This document shows positions 18,442 to 26,548 of a stretch of DNA of 64,000 nucleotides, one piece after another (within the stretch, counting starts at the first letter, position 1; each line of letters opens with the position of its first letter). A model generated the notes under the pieces. It was given only the letters and a program-made list of their open reading frames with translations, did no database searches and was not told where the DNA came from. The DNA comes from Brevundimonas intermedia (GTDB taxonomy: Bacteria; Pseudomonadota; Alphaproteobacteria; Caulobacterales; Caulobacteraceae), in NCBI RefSeq assembly GCF_027922165.1, contig NZ_BSFD01000001.1, positions 80,883 through 144,882 of the forward strand, written 5' to 3'. The translations under genes were made by a program, and so were the position numbers.

Positions 18442-19518
18442 TTGCGCACCGCCGTCCTCCTGCCCCCCGGCTGTCTCTTTTCCCAAGCCCAGCCCAACTC
18501 GATGGAGACGGTCGTCCGCACCCTGCTGACGTCCGGCACGGCGCACGAGACGCGGGTCTTCTGCAGCCAGGGCGCCGACGACCACAATGCGCCGGGCGTC
18601 GTCGTCTTGCCGCGCCACGGCCGCCAGAACGCGCTGATCGCCGCCCTCAGAGACTTCCAGCCCGACCTGATCGAACACCACCAGCAGGTCAAACAGGCGC
18701 TCGCCGTCTCGTCGCATTTCCCCGACGCCGCCCACCTGCTGTACCGGCACAACGCGCTCAAGCCGGCGCGGCATCTGTTCGACCGCTGGCGCTACGCCGC
18801 GCGCTTTGGCCGGATGGACGGCTTCATCTTCGTCAGCGTCGCCGAGCGGGACGCCTTCGCCCGCACCTATCCCCGCCTCGCCGACCGCGCCCACGCCCTG
18901 CCCAACGCCATCGACGCCGCCCCCTGGCTCGCCTCGCCCGATGACCGTCTGCCGGTGATCGCCTTCGCCGGCCGGGCCATGCCGGAAAAGGGGCTGGACG
19001 TCCTGTGCGCCGCCCTGCCCGCCGTGCTCGACGCCCATCCCGACTGGCGCGCGGTTCTGATGTTGAACGACTGGGACAGGCACTCCGCCTGGGCTGCACC
19101 GCACCTCGCCCCGCTCGAGCGCTACGGCGCCCGTGTCGCCGTCCTGCGTTCCGCCCCCCTTTCGCAGGTGCGCGACCAGATGAAGACCGCCGCCATCGCC
19201 CTGACCCCCTCGGTCTGGGACGAGCCCTTCGGCCTGACGGCGGTCGAGGCCCATGCGGCCGGCGCGGCCCTGATCTCGTCCGGCCGGGGCGGTCTTCGCG
19301 AGGCCAGCGGCGACCACGCCCTCTATGTGAACGACATCACGCCCGAAAGCCTGGCGGCGGCGATGGAGCGGCTGATCAACCATCCCGATGAGCGCCTGGC
19401 CCTGGCCCACGCAGGTCAGCGCCATGTAGTGGCGACCCATACGCCGCAACAGCGATCGGCTGAACTGGAACAGATCCGAAAAACCGTCCTCCTGTCGCGC
19501 CGCCGCCTCGCCGCCTGA
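18442..19518 (+). CDS. Family 4 glycosyltransferase
   Basis: A 358-residue GT-B-fold glycosyltransferase. The second Rossmann domain begins at PVIAFAGRAMPEKGLDVL, and the nucleotide-sugar motif reads TPSVWDEPFGLTAVEAHAAG, with the acidic pair of the EX7E type. It starts at TTG (18442); no ATG is suitable, since the N-terminal strand (TAVLLPPGCLFSQAQPNS) begins right after it. Such enzymes build polysaccharides or decorate lipids. The acceptor is unknown, and the neighbours (P450, PhoD) do not clarify it. Confidence 0.85.
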   Translation: MRTAVLLPPGCLFSQAQPNSMETVVRTLLTSGTAHETRVFCSQGADDHNAPGVVVLPRHGRQNALIAALRDFQPDLIEHHQQVKQALAVSSHFPDAAHLLYRHNALKPARHLFDRWRYAARFGRMDGFIFVSVAERDAFARTYPRLADRAHALPNAIDAAPWLASPDDRLPVIAFAGRAMPEKGLDVLCAALPAVLDAHPDWRAVLMLNDWDRHSAWAAPHLAPLERYGARVAVLRSAPLSQVRDQMKTAAIALTPSVWDEPFGLTAVEAHAAGAALISSGRGGLREASGDHALYVNDITPESLAAAMERLINHPDERLALAHAGQRHVVATHTPQQRSAELEQIRKTVLLSRRRLAA

Positions 19519-19609
19519 CCTGCGACACAGCGCCCCGCGCCCTGCCGCGACGGCTGGAAAATCTGTCACATCGCGGCGATAGAGCCGGGCTCCAGTTCGG
19601 GGATTTTCG

Positions 19610-21175
19610 ATGACCACGCTCGCCCTCTCGCGCCGTTCGATGCTGGCCGCCTTCGGGGGAGGCCTGGCGCTGTCGCCCACCGGCCCCGCCCTGGCCCAGG
19701 CCGTTTTCGACACCAACCCCTTCCGGCTGGGCGTCACGGCCGGCGACCCCCTGCCCGACGGCTTCGTCATCTGGACACGCCTGGCCCCCGATCCCGTCGC
19801 CTATGGTTCCGGCATGCCCCGGGCGCCCGTCGCCGTGAAATGGGAGGTCGCCGCCGACCGCGGTTTCAACACCATCGTCCGTTCCGGCGAGGCGATCGCC
19901 CGGCCCGAACTGGGCCACTCGGTCCATGTCGAGGTCGAGGGGCTCGAGCCCGCCCGCCTCTATTTCTATCGTTTCCAGTGCGGGACAGAACGCAGCGGCG
20001 TCGGCCGCGCCAAGACCGCGCCCCTAGCCGGCGCCTCCCCCGCTTCCGTCCGCTTCGGCGTCGCCGGCTGCCAGGACTATGAGCAGGGCTATTACACCGC
20101 CCACCGCAAGATGGCGGCGGAGGACCTGGATTTCATCTTCTGCTACGGCGACTACATCTACGAAGATCGCGGCGACCCGGTCTATCAGGCGAGCGACGGT
20201 CCTCAGGACAACGCCCGCATCCATCTGGGCGGCGAGGTCTATAGCCTCGACGACTACCGCCGCCGCTATTCCCAGTACACGATGGACACCGACCTTCAGG
20301 CCTCGCGCGCCTCGGCCGCCTGGTTCTGCACCTATGACGATCACGAGATCGATAACGACTGGGTCGGCGCCGCTGACCAGGACGGCATACCGCCCGAAAT
20401 CTTCAGCCTGCGTCGCGCGGCGGCCATGCAGGCCTTCTACGAGTTCATGCCGATGCGGAAATCGGCCTTCCCGCGCGGCGCAGGCATGCAAGCCTATCGC
20501 CGCGCCCAGTACGGCGACCTGCTGGACGTGGCCTTCCTCGACACCCGACAGTTCCGCACGGACCAGCCCTGTGGCGGCCGCTTCAACTCCACCTGCCCCG
20601 GCATAGAGGCGACCGCCGCCCAGGTGCTGGGCGACGCCCAGGAGGCCTGGCTGTTGACCAACCTCGACCGCTCAAAGGCGCGCTGGAAGGCCCTGGCCCA
20701 GCAGGTCATGATGATGGATCTGAACCGCAACACCTCCGGCGGCCAGGGGATCAACACCGACAGCTGGGCCGGCTATCGCGTGCCTCGTAACCGCCTGCTG
20801 CGCCACATTCGCGACCGCCGCATCGACAATGTCGTGGTCCTGACCGGCGACGAGCATCAGAACTTCGCGGGCGGCCTGTGGCTGGACGGCAGCCAGCCCG
20901 AGGGCGCCCCCATTGCGGTCGAGTTCGTCGGCACCTCGATCAGCTCGCGCGGCAACGGCTCGGACCGGGGCGCCGACTACGACCGCTTCATGGCCGTCAA
21001 TCCCCAGCTGAAGTTCCGCAACTCCCAGCGCGGCTACATGGTGTGCGAGGCCACCCCGACCCTCTGGACCACCCAGTTCAAGGTCCTGGACAAGGTCTCG
21101 GATCGCACCGGCGAGCTCAGCATCCGTCAGACGATGGTGGTCGAGGCGGGTTCGAACACGCTCAACCTGGCCTGA
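19610..21175 (+). CDS. phoD: PhoD-type alkaline phosphatase/phosphodiesterase
   Basis: A 521-residue metallophosphoesterase. The N-terminus has a Tat signal (LSRRSMLAAFGGG) ending near PALA, so the enzyme is exported folded to the periplasm. An N-terminal PhoD Ig-like domain (FRLGVTAGDPLPDGFVIWTR) precedes the catalytic domain with GCQDYEQGYYTA, FCYGDYIYE, TYDDHEIDND and LTGDEHQNF, which bind Fe/Ca. It hydrolyses phosphomonoesters and diesters to supply phosphate. A half PHO box (CTGTCAC at 19563-19569) lies upstream, but the second repeat is not seen. Confidence 0.93.
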   Translation: MTTLALSRRSMLAAFGGGLALSPTGPALAQAVFDTNPFRLGVTAGDPLPDGFVIWTRLAPDPVAYGSGMPRAPVAVKWEVAADRGFNTIVRSGEAIARPELGHSVHVEVEGLEPARLYFYRFQCGTERSGVGRAKTAPLAGASPASVRFGVAGCQDYEQGYYTAHRKMAAEDLDFIFCYGDYIYEDRGDPVYQASDGPQDNARIHLGGEVYSLDDYRRRYSQYTMDTDLQASRASAAWFCTYDDHEIDNDWVGAADQDGIPPEIFSLRRAAAMQAFYEFMPMRKSAFPRGAGMQAYRRAQYGDLLDVAFLDTRQFRTDQPCGGRFNSTCPGIEATAAQVLGDAQEAWLLTNLDRSKARWKALAQQVMMMDLNRNTSGGQGINTDSWAGYRVPRNRLLRHIRDRRIDNVVVLTGDEHQNFAGGLWLDGSQPEGAPIAVEFVGTSISSRGNGSDRGADYDRFMAVNPQLKFRNSQRGYMVCEATPTLWTTQFKVLDKVSDRTGELSIRQTMVVEAGSNTLNLA

Positions 21176-21178
21176 CGA

Positions 21179-22000
21179 TCAGAGAACCGGCACCGCCTGC
21201 GACAGCCGCCCGCCCACCCGGATCGGCTCGACCCGCGTCGCCAGACCGGTCTTGTCGTCCGTCTCGACGAACACGCCGCAAATCGTCGCCGGCCCCGAGG
21301 CCGGCATGTACCGCCCACCCGAGATCCGGGTGGTGAAGCGGCGCAGCGGCTCTTCCTTCTCGTTGCCGATCACACTGTCATAGTCGCAGCAGCCGCCGGC
21401 GTCGGTCTGATAGGCGGTGCCGCCGGGCAGGATCTGGCAGTCGGCGGTCGGGACGTGGGTATGGGTGCCGACCACCAACGACGCTCGCCCGTCGCAGAAA
21501 TGGCCCATCGCCATCTTCTCGCTGGTCGCCTCGCAGTGCATGTCGACGATCACCGCATCGGCCACGGCCCCCAGGGGCGCCGCCGCCAGCTCGCGCTCCA
21601 CCGCCCCGAACGGATCATCCATCGGGTCCATATGCACCCGGCCCAGCACATTCATCACCAGGACGGTGCGGCCGCTGTCGGTCTCGAACAGATTGGCCCC
21701 GGCCCCCGGCGCATCCATCAGGCGCGGATAGTTGGCCGGCCGGATCAGGCGCGGCTCGCGCACGATATAGGTCAGGGCCTCGCGCTGGTCCCACGAGTGA
21801 TTGCCCAGGGTCAGGCAGTCGGCCCCCGCCATGAACAGCTCGCGCGCCGTATTCTCGGTGATGCCGAACCCGCCGGCGGCGTTCTCCGCATTGATCACCA
21901 CGAAGTCGAGCTTCAGGTCGCGCTTCAGGCCCGGAAGATGGTCGCTGATCCCGTCACGGCCGGACTTGCCGATGACGTCGCCGAAAAATGCCAGTCTCAT
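21179..22000 (-). CDS. ymdB: YmdB-family metallophosphoesterase (TIGR00282)
   Basis: A 273-residue calcineurin-like phosphodiesterase. It opens with RLAFFGDVIGKSGRDG and has VVINAENAAGGFGIT, LTLGNHSWDQRE and VVGTHTHVPTAD, giving the His, Asp and Asn metal ligands. Characterised relatives cleave 2',3'-cyclic nucleotides, and family members affect RNA turnover. It is the last gene of the zauP-zapA-6S-fau-vapBC run; its ATG overlaps the stop of vapC (21997-22000). Convergent with phoD with three bases between stops. Confidence 0.9.
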   Translation of the reverse strand: MRLAFFGDVIGKSGRDGISDHLPGLKRDLKLDFVVINAENAAGGFGITENTARELFMAGADCLTLGNHSWDQREALTYIVREPRLIRPANYPRLMDAPGAGANLFETDSGRTVLVMNVLGRVHMDPMDDPFGAVERELAAAPLGAVADAVIVDMHCEATSEKMAMGHFCDGRASLVVGTHTHVPTADCQILPGGTAYQTDAGGCCDYDSVIGNEKEEPLRRFTTRISGGRYMPASGPATICGVFVETDDKTGLATRVEPIRVGGRLSQAVPVL

Positions 22001-22419
22001 TCGTGTACGCCTTTAGCACGATCCGACCAGTCCTCGAACCTCAGGCCGGGAACGCGCTCGAACTCGCCAGTGTTGCGGGTGACGACAGTCAGCCCCCGAC
22101 TGCGAGCATGACCCGCAATCTGATAATCATAAGGCGCGATGGGGCGTCCCTGACGTTCCAGATCCGCACGGATGGCCGCCGTATGCCGCGCCGCATCTTC
22201 GTCAAAAGCGAGAACGTCCAGCCGCGCCAGAAATGCCTCCAGCCGTTCGAAGCGACGGGAATCCGCTAGCTTGCTGGGTCCGACCGCCAGTTCCATGAGA
22301 ACCACCGTCGAGACGTGAAGCGGCTCGTGCTCGGTTCTTAGACGCGCACTCAACGCGGCGCTGCGACCCCGCAGAATGTCGATACAGATGCTGGTGTCCA
22401 GCATATAGCCGGTGCTCAC
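21997..22419 (-). CDS. vapC: VapC-type PIN-domain toxin (second module)
   Basis: A 140-residue PIN-domain ribonuclease. Asp7 lies in YMLDTSICIDILRG, Glu in VLMELAVGPSK, and the Asp in APYDYQIAGHARSRG, which is the usual VapC active-site layout; TRNTGEFERVPGL follows. It starts at GTG (22419), overlapping the antitoxin stop (GTGA), and its own stop overlaps the ymdB start. It lies between fau and ymdB. Confidence 0.92.
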   Translation of the reverse strand: MSTGYMLDTSICIDILRGRSAALSARLRTEHEPLHVSTVVLMELAVGPSKLADSRRFERLEAFLARLDVLAFDEDAARHTAAIRADLERQGRPIAPYDYQIAGHARSRGLTVVTRNTGEFERVPGLRFEDWSDRAKGVHE

Positions 22420-22655
22420 CAGTCCTCCCGCTTCTGCATCTCGGGCTGATCGCGATCCGGCCAATCCGAATCCGATATGCCGGGCTGGTCGAGAAAGTCG
22501 TCCCACAGCGCATCCACCGGCACCAGGCGCAGACTCTTACCTTCCTTGATGACGCGAAGCTCCTTCACGTCGTCGGGAAAGGCCACGGCCTTGGGCAGTC
22601 GCACGGCCTGCGAGCGATTGGACTTGAAGACCGTGGCTTTCAGCGGGGCGCTCAT
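22416..22655 (-). CDS. vapB: AbrB-type VapB antitoxin (second module)
   Basis: A 79-residue antitoxin. Residues 5-45 (ATVFKSNRSQAVRLPKAVAF) form a SpoVT-AbrB DNA-binding fold, and the acidic, aromatic tail (DQPGISDSDWPDRDQPEM) would bind the toxin. The start at 22655 follows AGGGAGG. It is 46 bp after fau in the same direction; an inverted repeat in that gap is a likely operator. It belongs to a different antitoxin family from the module at 13485. Confidence 0.88.
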   Translation of the reverse strand: MSAPLKATVFKSNRSQAVRLPKAVAFPDDVKELRVIKEGKSLRLVPVDALWDDFLDQPGISDSDWPDRDQPEMQKREDW

Positions 22656-22681
22656 GGCCTCCCTATCGGCTTGCCGCACGT

Positions 22682-22698
22682 ATATGTCAACGGCATAT
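22682..22698 (-). promoter_or_regulatory. Operator-like repeat and -35 element of the second vapBC module
   Basis: ATATG (22682-22686) and CATAT (22694-22698) form an inverted repeat centred 35 bp before the vapB start. On the minus strand TTGACA lies inside it, with GATAGG 17 bp downstream as a weak -10. Repression by the VapBC complex would cover the -35. It suggests the module has its own promoter within the larger operon. Confidence 0.4.
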
Positions 22699-22701
22699 CC
22701 C

Positions 22702-23247
22702 TCAGAACGCCCGATACCCCGCCTCGGTCAGCACCCCGTGCAGCCGCACGTCATGCGCTTCCAGCGTCAGCCCCTCTACCACCTGCCCGGCATAGGCAAA
22801 GCCGACCCGGATCACATCCGGCCGCGCGGCAAAGGTGCGATCATAAAACCCCCCGCCCTGCCCCAGCCGTCCGCCAGACGCATCGAACGCCAGCAGTGGG
22901 GTGATGATCAGATCCGGTTCCATCACCTCCGCCAGCGGCAGGGGCGCGGGGCATCCGGCGGCGTCCAGCTCCAGCGGCTCGCCCGGCGACCAGGCGCGAA
23001 AGATCATCGGCGCATTCCGCTCCAGCACCACCGGCAGGCACAGACGCCGCCCCGCCGCCTCCAGCGCCACGGCCAGGGCCTCGGCGTCCATCTCGGAGCC
23101 CATGGCGCTGTAAAGGGCCACGACCTGTCCGGACGGCAGAGCTTCTGCATGGTCGGCGGCGCGCTGGGCGGCCATCGGATCGGCCTCGGCCAGCGCCTTG
23201 CGCCGCGCGCGGGCGGCCGACCGGAGTTCATGCTTCTCAAGGGTCAT
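22702..23247 (-). CDS. fau: 5-formyltetrahydrofolate cyclo-ligase
   Basis: A 181-residue enzyme that converts 5-formyl-THF to 5,10-methenyl-THF with ATP. The signature LGQGGGFYDRTFA lies near residue 130, and the N-terminus is KHELRSAARARRKAL, basic as in the family. It follows 6S RNA and zapA, the conserved proteobacterial zapA-ssrS-fau order. About 200 bp of leader between the 6S 3' end and its start contain a three-copy 45-bp repeat. Confidence 0.93.
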   Translation of the reverse strand: MTLEKHELRSAARARRKALAEADPMAAQRAADHAEALPSGQVVALYSAMGSEMDAEALAVALEAAGRRLCLPVVLERNAPMIFRAWSPGEPLELDAAGCPAPLPLAEVMEPDLIITPLLAFDASGGRLGQGGGFYDRTFAARPDVIRVGFAYAGQVVEGLTLEAHDVRLHGVLTEAGYRAF

Positions 23248-23309
23248 GACGCGGGCTTACACCCCCCATCCGGTCCCGCACAGAGACCATGCCCCTCGTA
23301 TGCCCGGCT

Positions 23310-23436
23310 CGCTCAAGCAGCGAGCGACCGCGCGGCGAGCGGTAGTGCAAAGACCGCTCAAGCAGCGAGCGACCGCGCGGCGAGCGGTAGCGACAAAAAT
23401 CGCTCAAGCAGCGAGCCGCTGCGCGGCGAGCGGTAG
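23310..23436. repeat. Three-copy tandem repeat of 36-bp units between 6S RNA and fau
   Basis: Units at 23310-23345, 23355-23390 and 23401-23436 start CGCTCAAGCAGCGAGC and end GGCGAGCGGTAG. The first two are identical over 36 bases; the third differs by a few bases in the centre. They are separated by 9 and 10 bases, giving a period of 45-46 bp. Each unit, with its preceding AC, carries ACCGCTC and GAGCGGT arms, so each can fold into a stem. They lie in the 5' leader of fau. Confidence 0.85.
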
Positions 23437-23451
23437 CGACAAAAAGAGAGA

Positions 23452-23625
23452 AGTTGGCGGCGCCGCAAGAACCGTGAAGGGCGTTTAAATCCTCTCGAAC
23501 CTGGGTAGCCAGGTGGGCTCCATATGCCCAGGCCCTCGAGCCCGGACAGGGACAGATCCCTTTGAGTGAATTAAGGTCGCGAGGAAATGTATGCCTTCGA
23601 CGAGGGCCGCAGCAGGACCCGCCGT
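23452..23625 (-). ncRNA. ssrS: 6S RNA
   Basis: Regulatory RNA that mimics an open promoter and binds sigma-70 RNA polymerase. The location between zapA and fau is the conserved place for ssrS. The minus strand folds as expected: GAAGGC pairs with GCCCTTC, TCCTCGCGACC pairs with GGTTCGAGAGGA to form the closing stem, then comes a large unpaired bulge (TTAATTCACTCAAAGG) and a terminal arm around GGGCTC/GAGCCC. A promoter fits the 5' end, and a T-rich tract (CTCTCTTTTT) follows the 3' end. Ends are approximate, about 170 nt. Confidence 0.75.
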
Positions 23626-23630
23626 CTGAC

Positions 23631-23659
23631 AAGATAGGCGCTGCGCCCCGCCTTCTCAA
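23631..23659 (-). promoter_or_regulatory. Sigma-70-type promoter of 6S RNA
   Basis: On the minus strand TTGAGA (23654-23659) and TATCTT (23631-23636) are separated by exactly 17 bp. Transcription would start near 23624-23625, just at the 5' arm of the 6S fold. It lies 10 bp after the zapA stop. Confidence 0.6.
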
Positions 23660-23668
23660 GCGCCGTGA

Positions 23669-23989
23669 TCAGATGTTTTGGGCGATCTTCTCGATCCGCG
23701 CCGCCACCGCGTTCAGCGCCTCGGCCACCCCGTCGCTGGTCGGCGGCGCAGGGGCCGCCAGCGGCGCGGGGACCCCGCCCGGATTCAGCCGCGCCTCGTG
23801 CAGTTCGTCCGACAGGATCAGGGCCGACATCAGGAACAGCCGCAGATCCCCGACATGGCCCACGTCCTGGGCCACCTGGCGCACCTGGTTATCAAACTGT
23901 TTGGCCAGGATGCGGACCCGCTCCTCCTGCCCGTCGGCGCAGCCCACCGCATAGGGCCGGCCGTTGACCTCCACCGTCACCGTCGCCAT
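23669..23989 (-). CDS. zapA: Cell division protein ZapA
   Basis: A 106-residue FtsZ-ring-associated protein. The N-terminal domain (VTVEVNGRPYAVGCADGQEE) and the following helix (RVRILAKQFDNQVRQVAQDVG, split by family as the head-to-coil linker) match ZapA. The C-terminal coiled coil ends VAARIEKIAQNI. The Ala/Pro-rich stretch before the coil is typical of Caulobacterales. Its start overlaps the stop of the upstream zauP-like gene, and 6S RNA follows. Confidence 0.92.
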   Translation of the reverse strand: MATVTVEVNGRPYAVGCADGQEERVRILAKQFDNQVRQVAQDVGHVGDLRLFLMSALILSDELHEARLNPGGVPAPLAAPAPPTSDGVAEALNAVAARIEKIAQNI

Positions 23990-24282
23990 CAGCCGGCCTC
24001 GCTTTCGGTCTCTTCGTCGTCCTGATCCAAGTCGTCCTGAGCCAGCACCTCGCGCACGGCCGCCGCCGCCCGCGCCAGCGCCAGCGACGCCTCGCGCCCG
24101 GCGGCCTCCAGCTCGGCCACACGCGCCGCATCCGCCCCATTCCCCGCTCTGGGCGCGAACAGGTCGTCATCGGCGATCGCAGGAGCCGAGGCCGGTCGAG
24201 CCTTGATCTCCAGGATCTTGCGTTCAAGTTCGGCCAGGGCCCGGTCGATACGGGCCCGTGCGGCCGTGGTGGCGTCTGCCAT
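23989..24282 (-). CDS. zauP: ZauP-like coiled-coil partner of ZapA (DUF4164)
   Basis: A 97-residue protein with an N-terminal helix (RARIDRALAELERKILEIKA) and a second helical stretch (AARVAELEAAGREASLALAR), both with coiled-coil spacing, and a strongly acidic C-terminus. It is directly upstream of and overlaps zapA. In Caulobacter crescentus the gene in this place is ZauP, which works with ZapA to focus the Z-ring; the name is given by synteny and character rather than clear sequence identity. AAGGAG precedes its ATG. Confidence 0.7.
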   Translation of the reverse strand: MADATTAARARIDRALAELERKILEIKARPASAPAIADDDLFAPRAGNGADAARVAELEAAGREASLALARAAAAVREVLAQDDLDQDDEETESEAG

Positions 24283-24377
24283 CGGTCGCTCCTTATAAAT
24301 TCCGTATAGAACCCGAGGACGCGCCGGGGTAAAGCGGCGCGCCCCTGAATTTCGCTTCCGCCGAAAGGTCTTCCCCC

Positions 24378-26369
24378 GTGACCGACGTCAAATCCGCCCC
24401 CAAGGCCACGCCCCAGCAGATGGCCAACGCCATCCGCGTCCTCGCCATGGACGGCGTCGAACAGGCCAAGTCGGGCCACCCCGGCATGCCCATGGGCATG
24501 GCCGACGTCGCCACGGTGCTGTTTTCGAAATTCCTGAAGTTTGACGCCAGCCGCCCCGACTGGGCCGACCGCGACCGCTTCATCCTGTCGGCGGGCCACG
24601 GCTCGATGCTGATCTACGCCCTGCTGCACCTGACCGGCTACAAGGCCGCGACCAAGGAAGAACTGTCCAACTTCCGCCAGTGGGGCTCCAAGACCGCCGG
24701 CCACCCCGAATACGGCCACATGCCCGGCGTCGAGGTCACCACCGGCCCGCTGGGCCAGGGCCTTGCCACCTCGATCGGCTTTGCGATGGCCGAGCGTCAC
24801 CTGGCCGCCAAATACGGCGACGACCTGGTCGACCACCGCACCTGGGTCGTCGCCGGCGACGGCTGCCTGATGGAGGGCGTGTCCCAGGAAGCCATCGCCC
24901 TGGCCGGCCGCTACAAGCTGAACAAGCTGACCGTCCTGTGGGACGACAACGAGATCACCATCGACGGCAAGGTCTCCCTGTCCGACGCCACCGACCAGAA
25001 GGCCCGCTTCAAGGCCGCCGGCTGGGCGGTCAAGGCCATCGACGGCCATGACATGGACGCGATCAAGGCCGCCCTCAAATGGGCCACCCGCCAGGACAAA
25101 CCGACCCTGATCGCCTGCAAGACCAAGATCGGCAAGGGCGCCGCCACCATGGAAGGCAGCCACAAGACCCACGGCGCCGCCCTGGGCGCGGCCGAGATCG
25201 CCGCCACCCGTCTGGGCCTGGCCTGGGATCACGAACCCTTCGAAATGCCCCAGACCATCGCCGACGCCTGGGCCAAGGTCGGGCGTCGCGGCTCAAAGGA
25301 CCGCAAGAAGTGGGAGGCCCGCCTGGCCGCCTCGCCCCAGGCCGCCGACTTCACCCGCGCCATGAAGGGCGACCTGCCGGAGGGCGCCTTCGACGCCCTG
25401 AACGCCAAGATCGCCGAACTGATCGAGACCCAGCCGGCCCAGGCCACGCGCCAGTCCTCGGGCGCCGCCCTGGATCAGGTCTTTGCCTCCATCCCCGAAC
25501 TGGTCGGCGGCTCGGCCGACCTGACCGGCTCGAACAACACCTTCGTCGCCGGCACCCCCATACTGGACGCCCCGTCCTATGAGGGCCGCTACGTCAACTG
25601 GGGCATCCGCGAGTTCGGCATGGCCGCGGCCATGAACGGCCTCGCCTTGCACGGCGGGATCATCCCCTACGCCGGCACCTTCATGGTCTTCTCGGACTAC
25701 AGCCGCCCGGCCATCCGTCTGGGCGCCCTGATGGGGGTCCGCGCCATCCACGTCCTGACCCACGACTCGATCGGCCTGGGCGAGGACGGCCCGACCCACC
25801 AGCCGGTCGAACACCTGGCCGCCCTGCGCGCCATCCCCAACCTGAACGTCTTCCGCCCCGCCGACACGGTCGAGGCCATGGAGTGCTGGCAGATCGCCCT
25901 GCAATCCAAGACCACCCCCTCGGCCCTGGCCCTGTCGCGCCAGAAGACCCCCGCCGTCCGCACCGTCGCGGGCACGGAAAACCTGTCCGCCAAGGGCGCC
26001 TACGAGATCAAGCCCGCCTCGGGCGAGGCCAAGGCCACCCTGTTCGGCACCGGCACGGAACTGGCCCTGGCCCTCAAGGCCGCCGAGACGCTTGAAGCCG
26101 AAGGCGTCCCGACCCGCGTCGTCTCCGTCCCCTGTTTCGAACTGTTCGAGCAACAGGACGCCGCCTACCGCGCCTCGGTCATCGGCCGCGGCACGATCCG
26201 CGTCGCCGTCGAGGCCGCCATCAAGCAAGGCTGGGAAGGCTTCATCGGCGAGGACGGCGCCTTCATCGGCATGACCGGCTTCGGCGCCTCCGCCCCCGCC
26301 GAAGTCCTCTACGACAAGTTCGGCATCACCGCCGACGCCGTCGTCGCGGCGGTCAAAGCCCGGTTGTAA
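24378..26369 (+). CDS. tkt: Transketolase
   Basis: A 663-residue thiamine-diphosphate enzyme of the pentose phosphate pathway. It starts at GTG (24378) with PQQMANAIRVLAMDGVEQAK. Motifs are SGHPGMPMGMADV, LSAGHGSMLIYALLH, the ThDP site GDGCLMEGVSQEA with DDNEITIDG, and DSIGLGEDGPTHQPVEHL of the pyrimidine domain; the C-terminal domain ends VVAAVKARL. It is divergent from zauP. A palindromic element follows the stop and probably acts as a terminator. Confidence 0.97.
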   Translation: MTDVKSAPKATPQQMANAIRVLAMDGVEQAKSGHPGMPMGMADVATVLFSKFLKFDASRPDWADRDRFILSAGHGSMLIYALLHLTGYKAATKEELSNFRQWGSKTAGHPEYGHMPGVEVTTGPLGQGLATSIGFAMAERHLAAKYGDDLVDHRTWVVAGDGCLMEGVSQEAIALAGRYKLNKLTVLWDDNEITIDGKVSLSDATDQKARFKAAGWAVKAIDGHDMDAIKAALKWATRQDKPTLIACKTKIGKGAATMEGSHKTHGAALGAAEIAATRLGLAWDHEPFEMPQTIADAWAKVGRRGSKDRKKWEARLAASPQAADFTRAMKGDLPEGAFDALNAKIAELIETQPAQATRQSSGAALDQVFASIPELVGGSADLTGSNNTFVAGTPILDAPSYEGRYVNWGIREFGMAAAMNGLALHGGIIPYAGTFMVFSDYSRPAIRLGALMGVRAIHVLTHDSIGLGEDGPTHQPVEHLAALRAIPNLNVFRPADTVEAMECWQIALQSKTTPSALALSRQKTPAVRTVAGTENLSAKGAYEIKPASGEAKATLFGTGTELALALKAAETLEAEGVPTRVVSVPCFELFEQQDAAYRASVIGRGTIRVAVEAAIKQGWEGFIGEDGAFIGMTGFGASAPAEVLYDKFGITADAVVAAVKARL

Positions 26370-26380
26370 TCTCTCTTCAT

Positions 26381-26532
26381 CTCCCTCTCCCCCTGCGGGA
26401 GAGGGAGACCGCGCACGGCGGCGCAACCGTCGTCCTGGCGCGGTCGGGCGAGGGGTCGCACCGGCCGCGACGACCATCGACCGACCCCTCATCCGGCCCT
26501 CCGGGCCACCTTCTCCCGCAAGGGGGAGAAGG
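26381..26532. repeat. Family A palindromic element, copy 1
   Basis: A short non-coding element between tkt and the esterase. The left hairpin is CTCCCTCTCC/GGAGAGGGAG (26381-26390, 26398-26407) and the right one CCTTCTCCC/GGGAGAAGG-like (26509-26532). Inside are GAGGGGTCG and CGACCCCTC as a second inverted pair. The inner phrase CGACCCCTCATCCG and the right-end hairpin recur in the copy inside murD (42518-42660). Confidence 0.8.
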
Positions 26533-26548
26533 GACGTTGGAGCAGACG

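Noticed and set aside
19555..19609. PHO box upstream of phoD
   Set aside because: Only one CTGTCAC half (19563-19569) is present; no second repeat lies at the 11-bp spacing, so a PhoB site is not supported.
23310..23436. CRISPR array (three similar repeats)
   Set aside because: The gaps are only 9-10 bases and nearly alike, far too short for spacers, and no cas genes are present. It is a tandem repeat.
23237..23659. 140-codon minus-strand protein gene between zapA and fau
   Set aside because: It covers the 6S RNA and the tandem repeat and encodes repeated Arg/Ser phrases; the RNA explains the region better.
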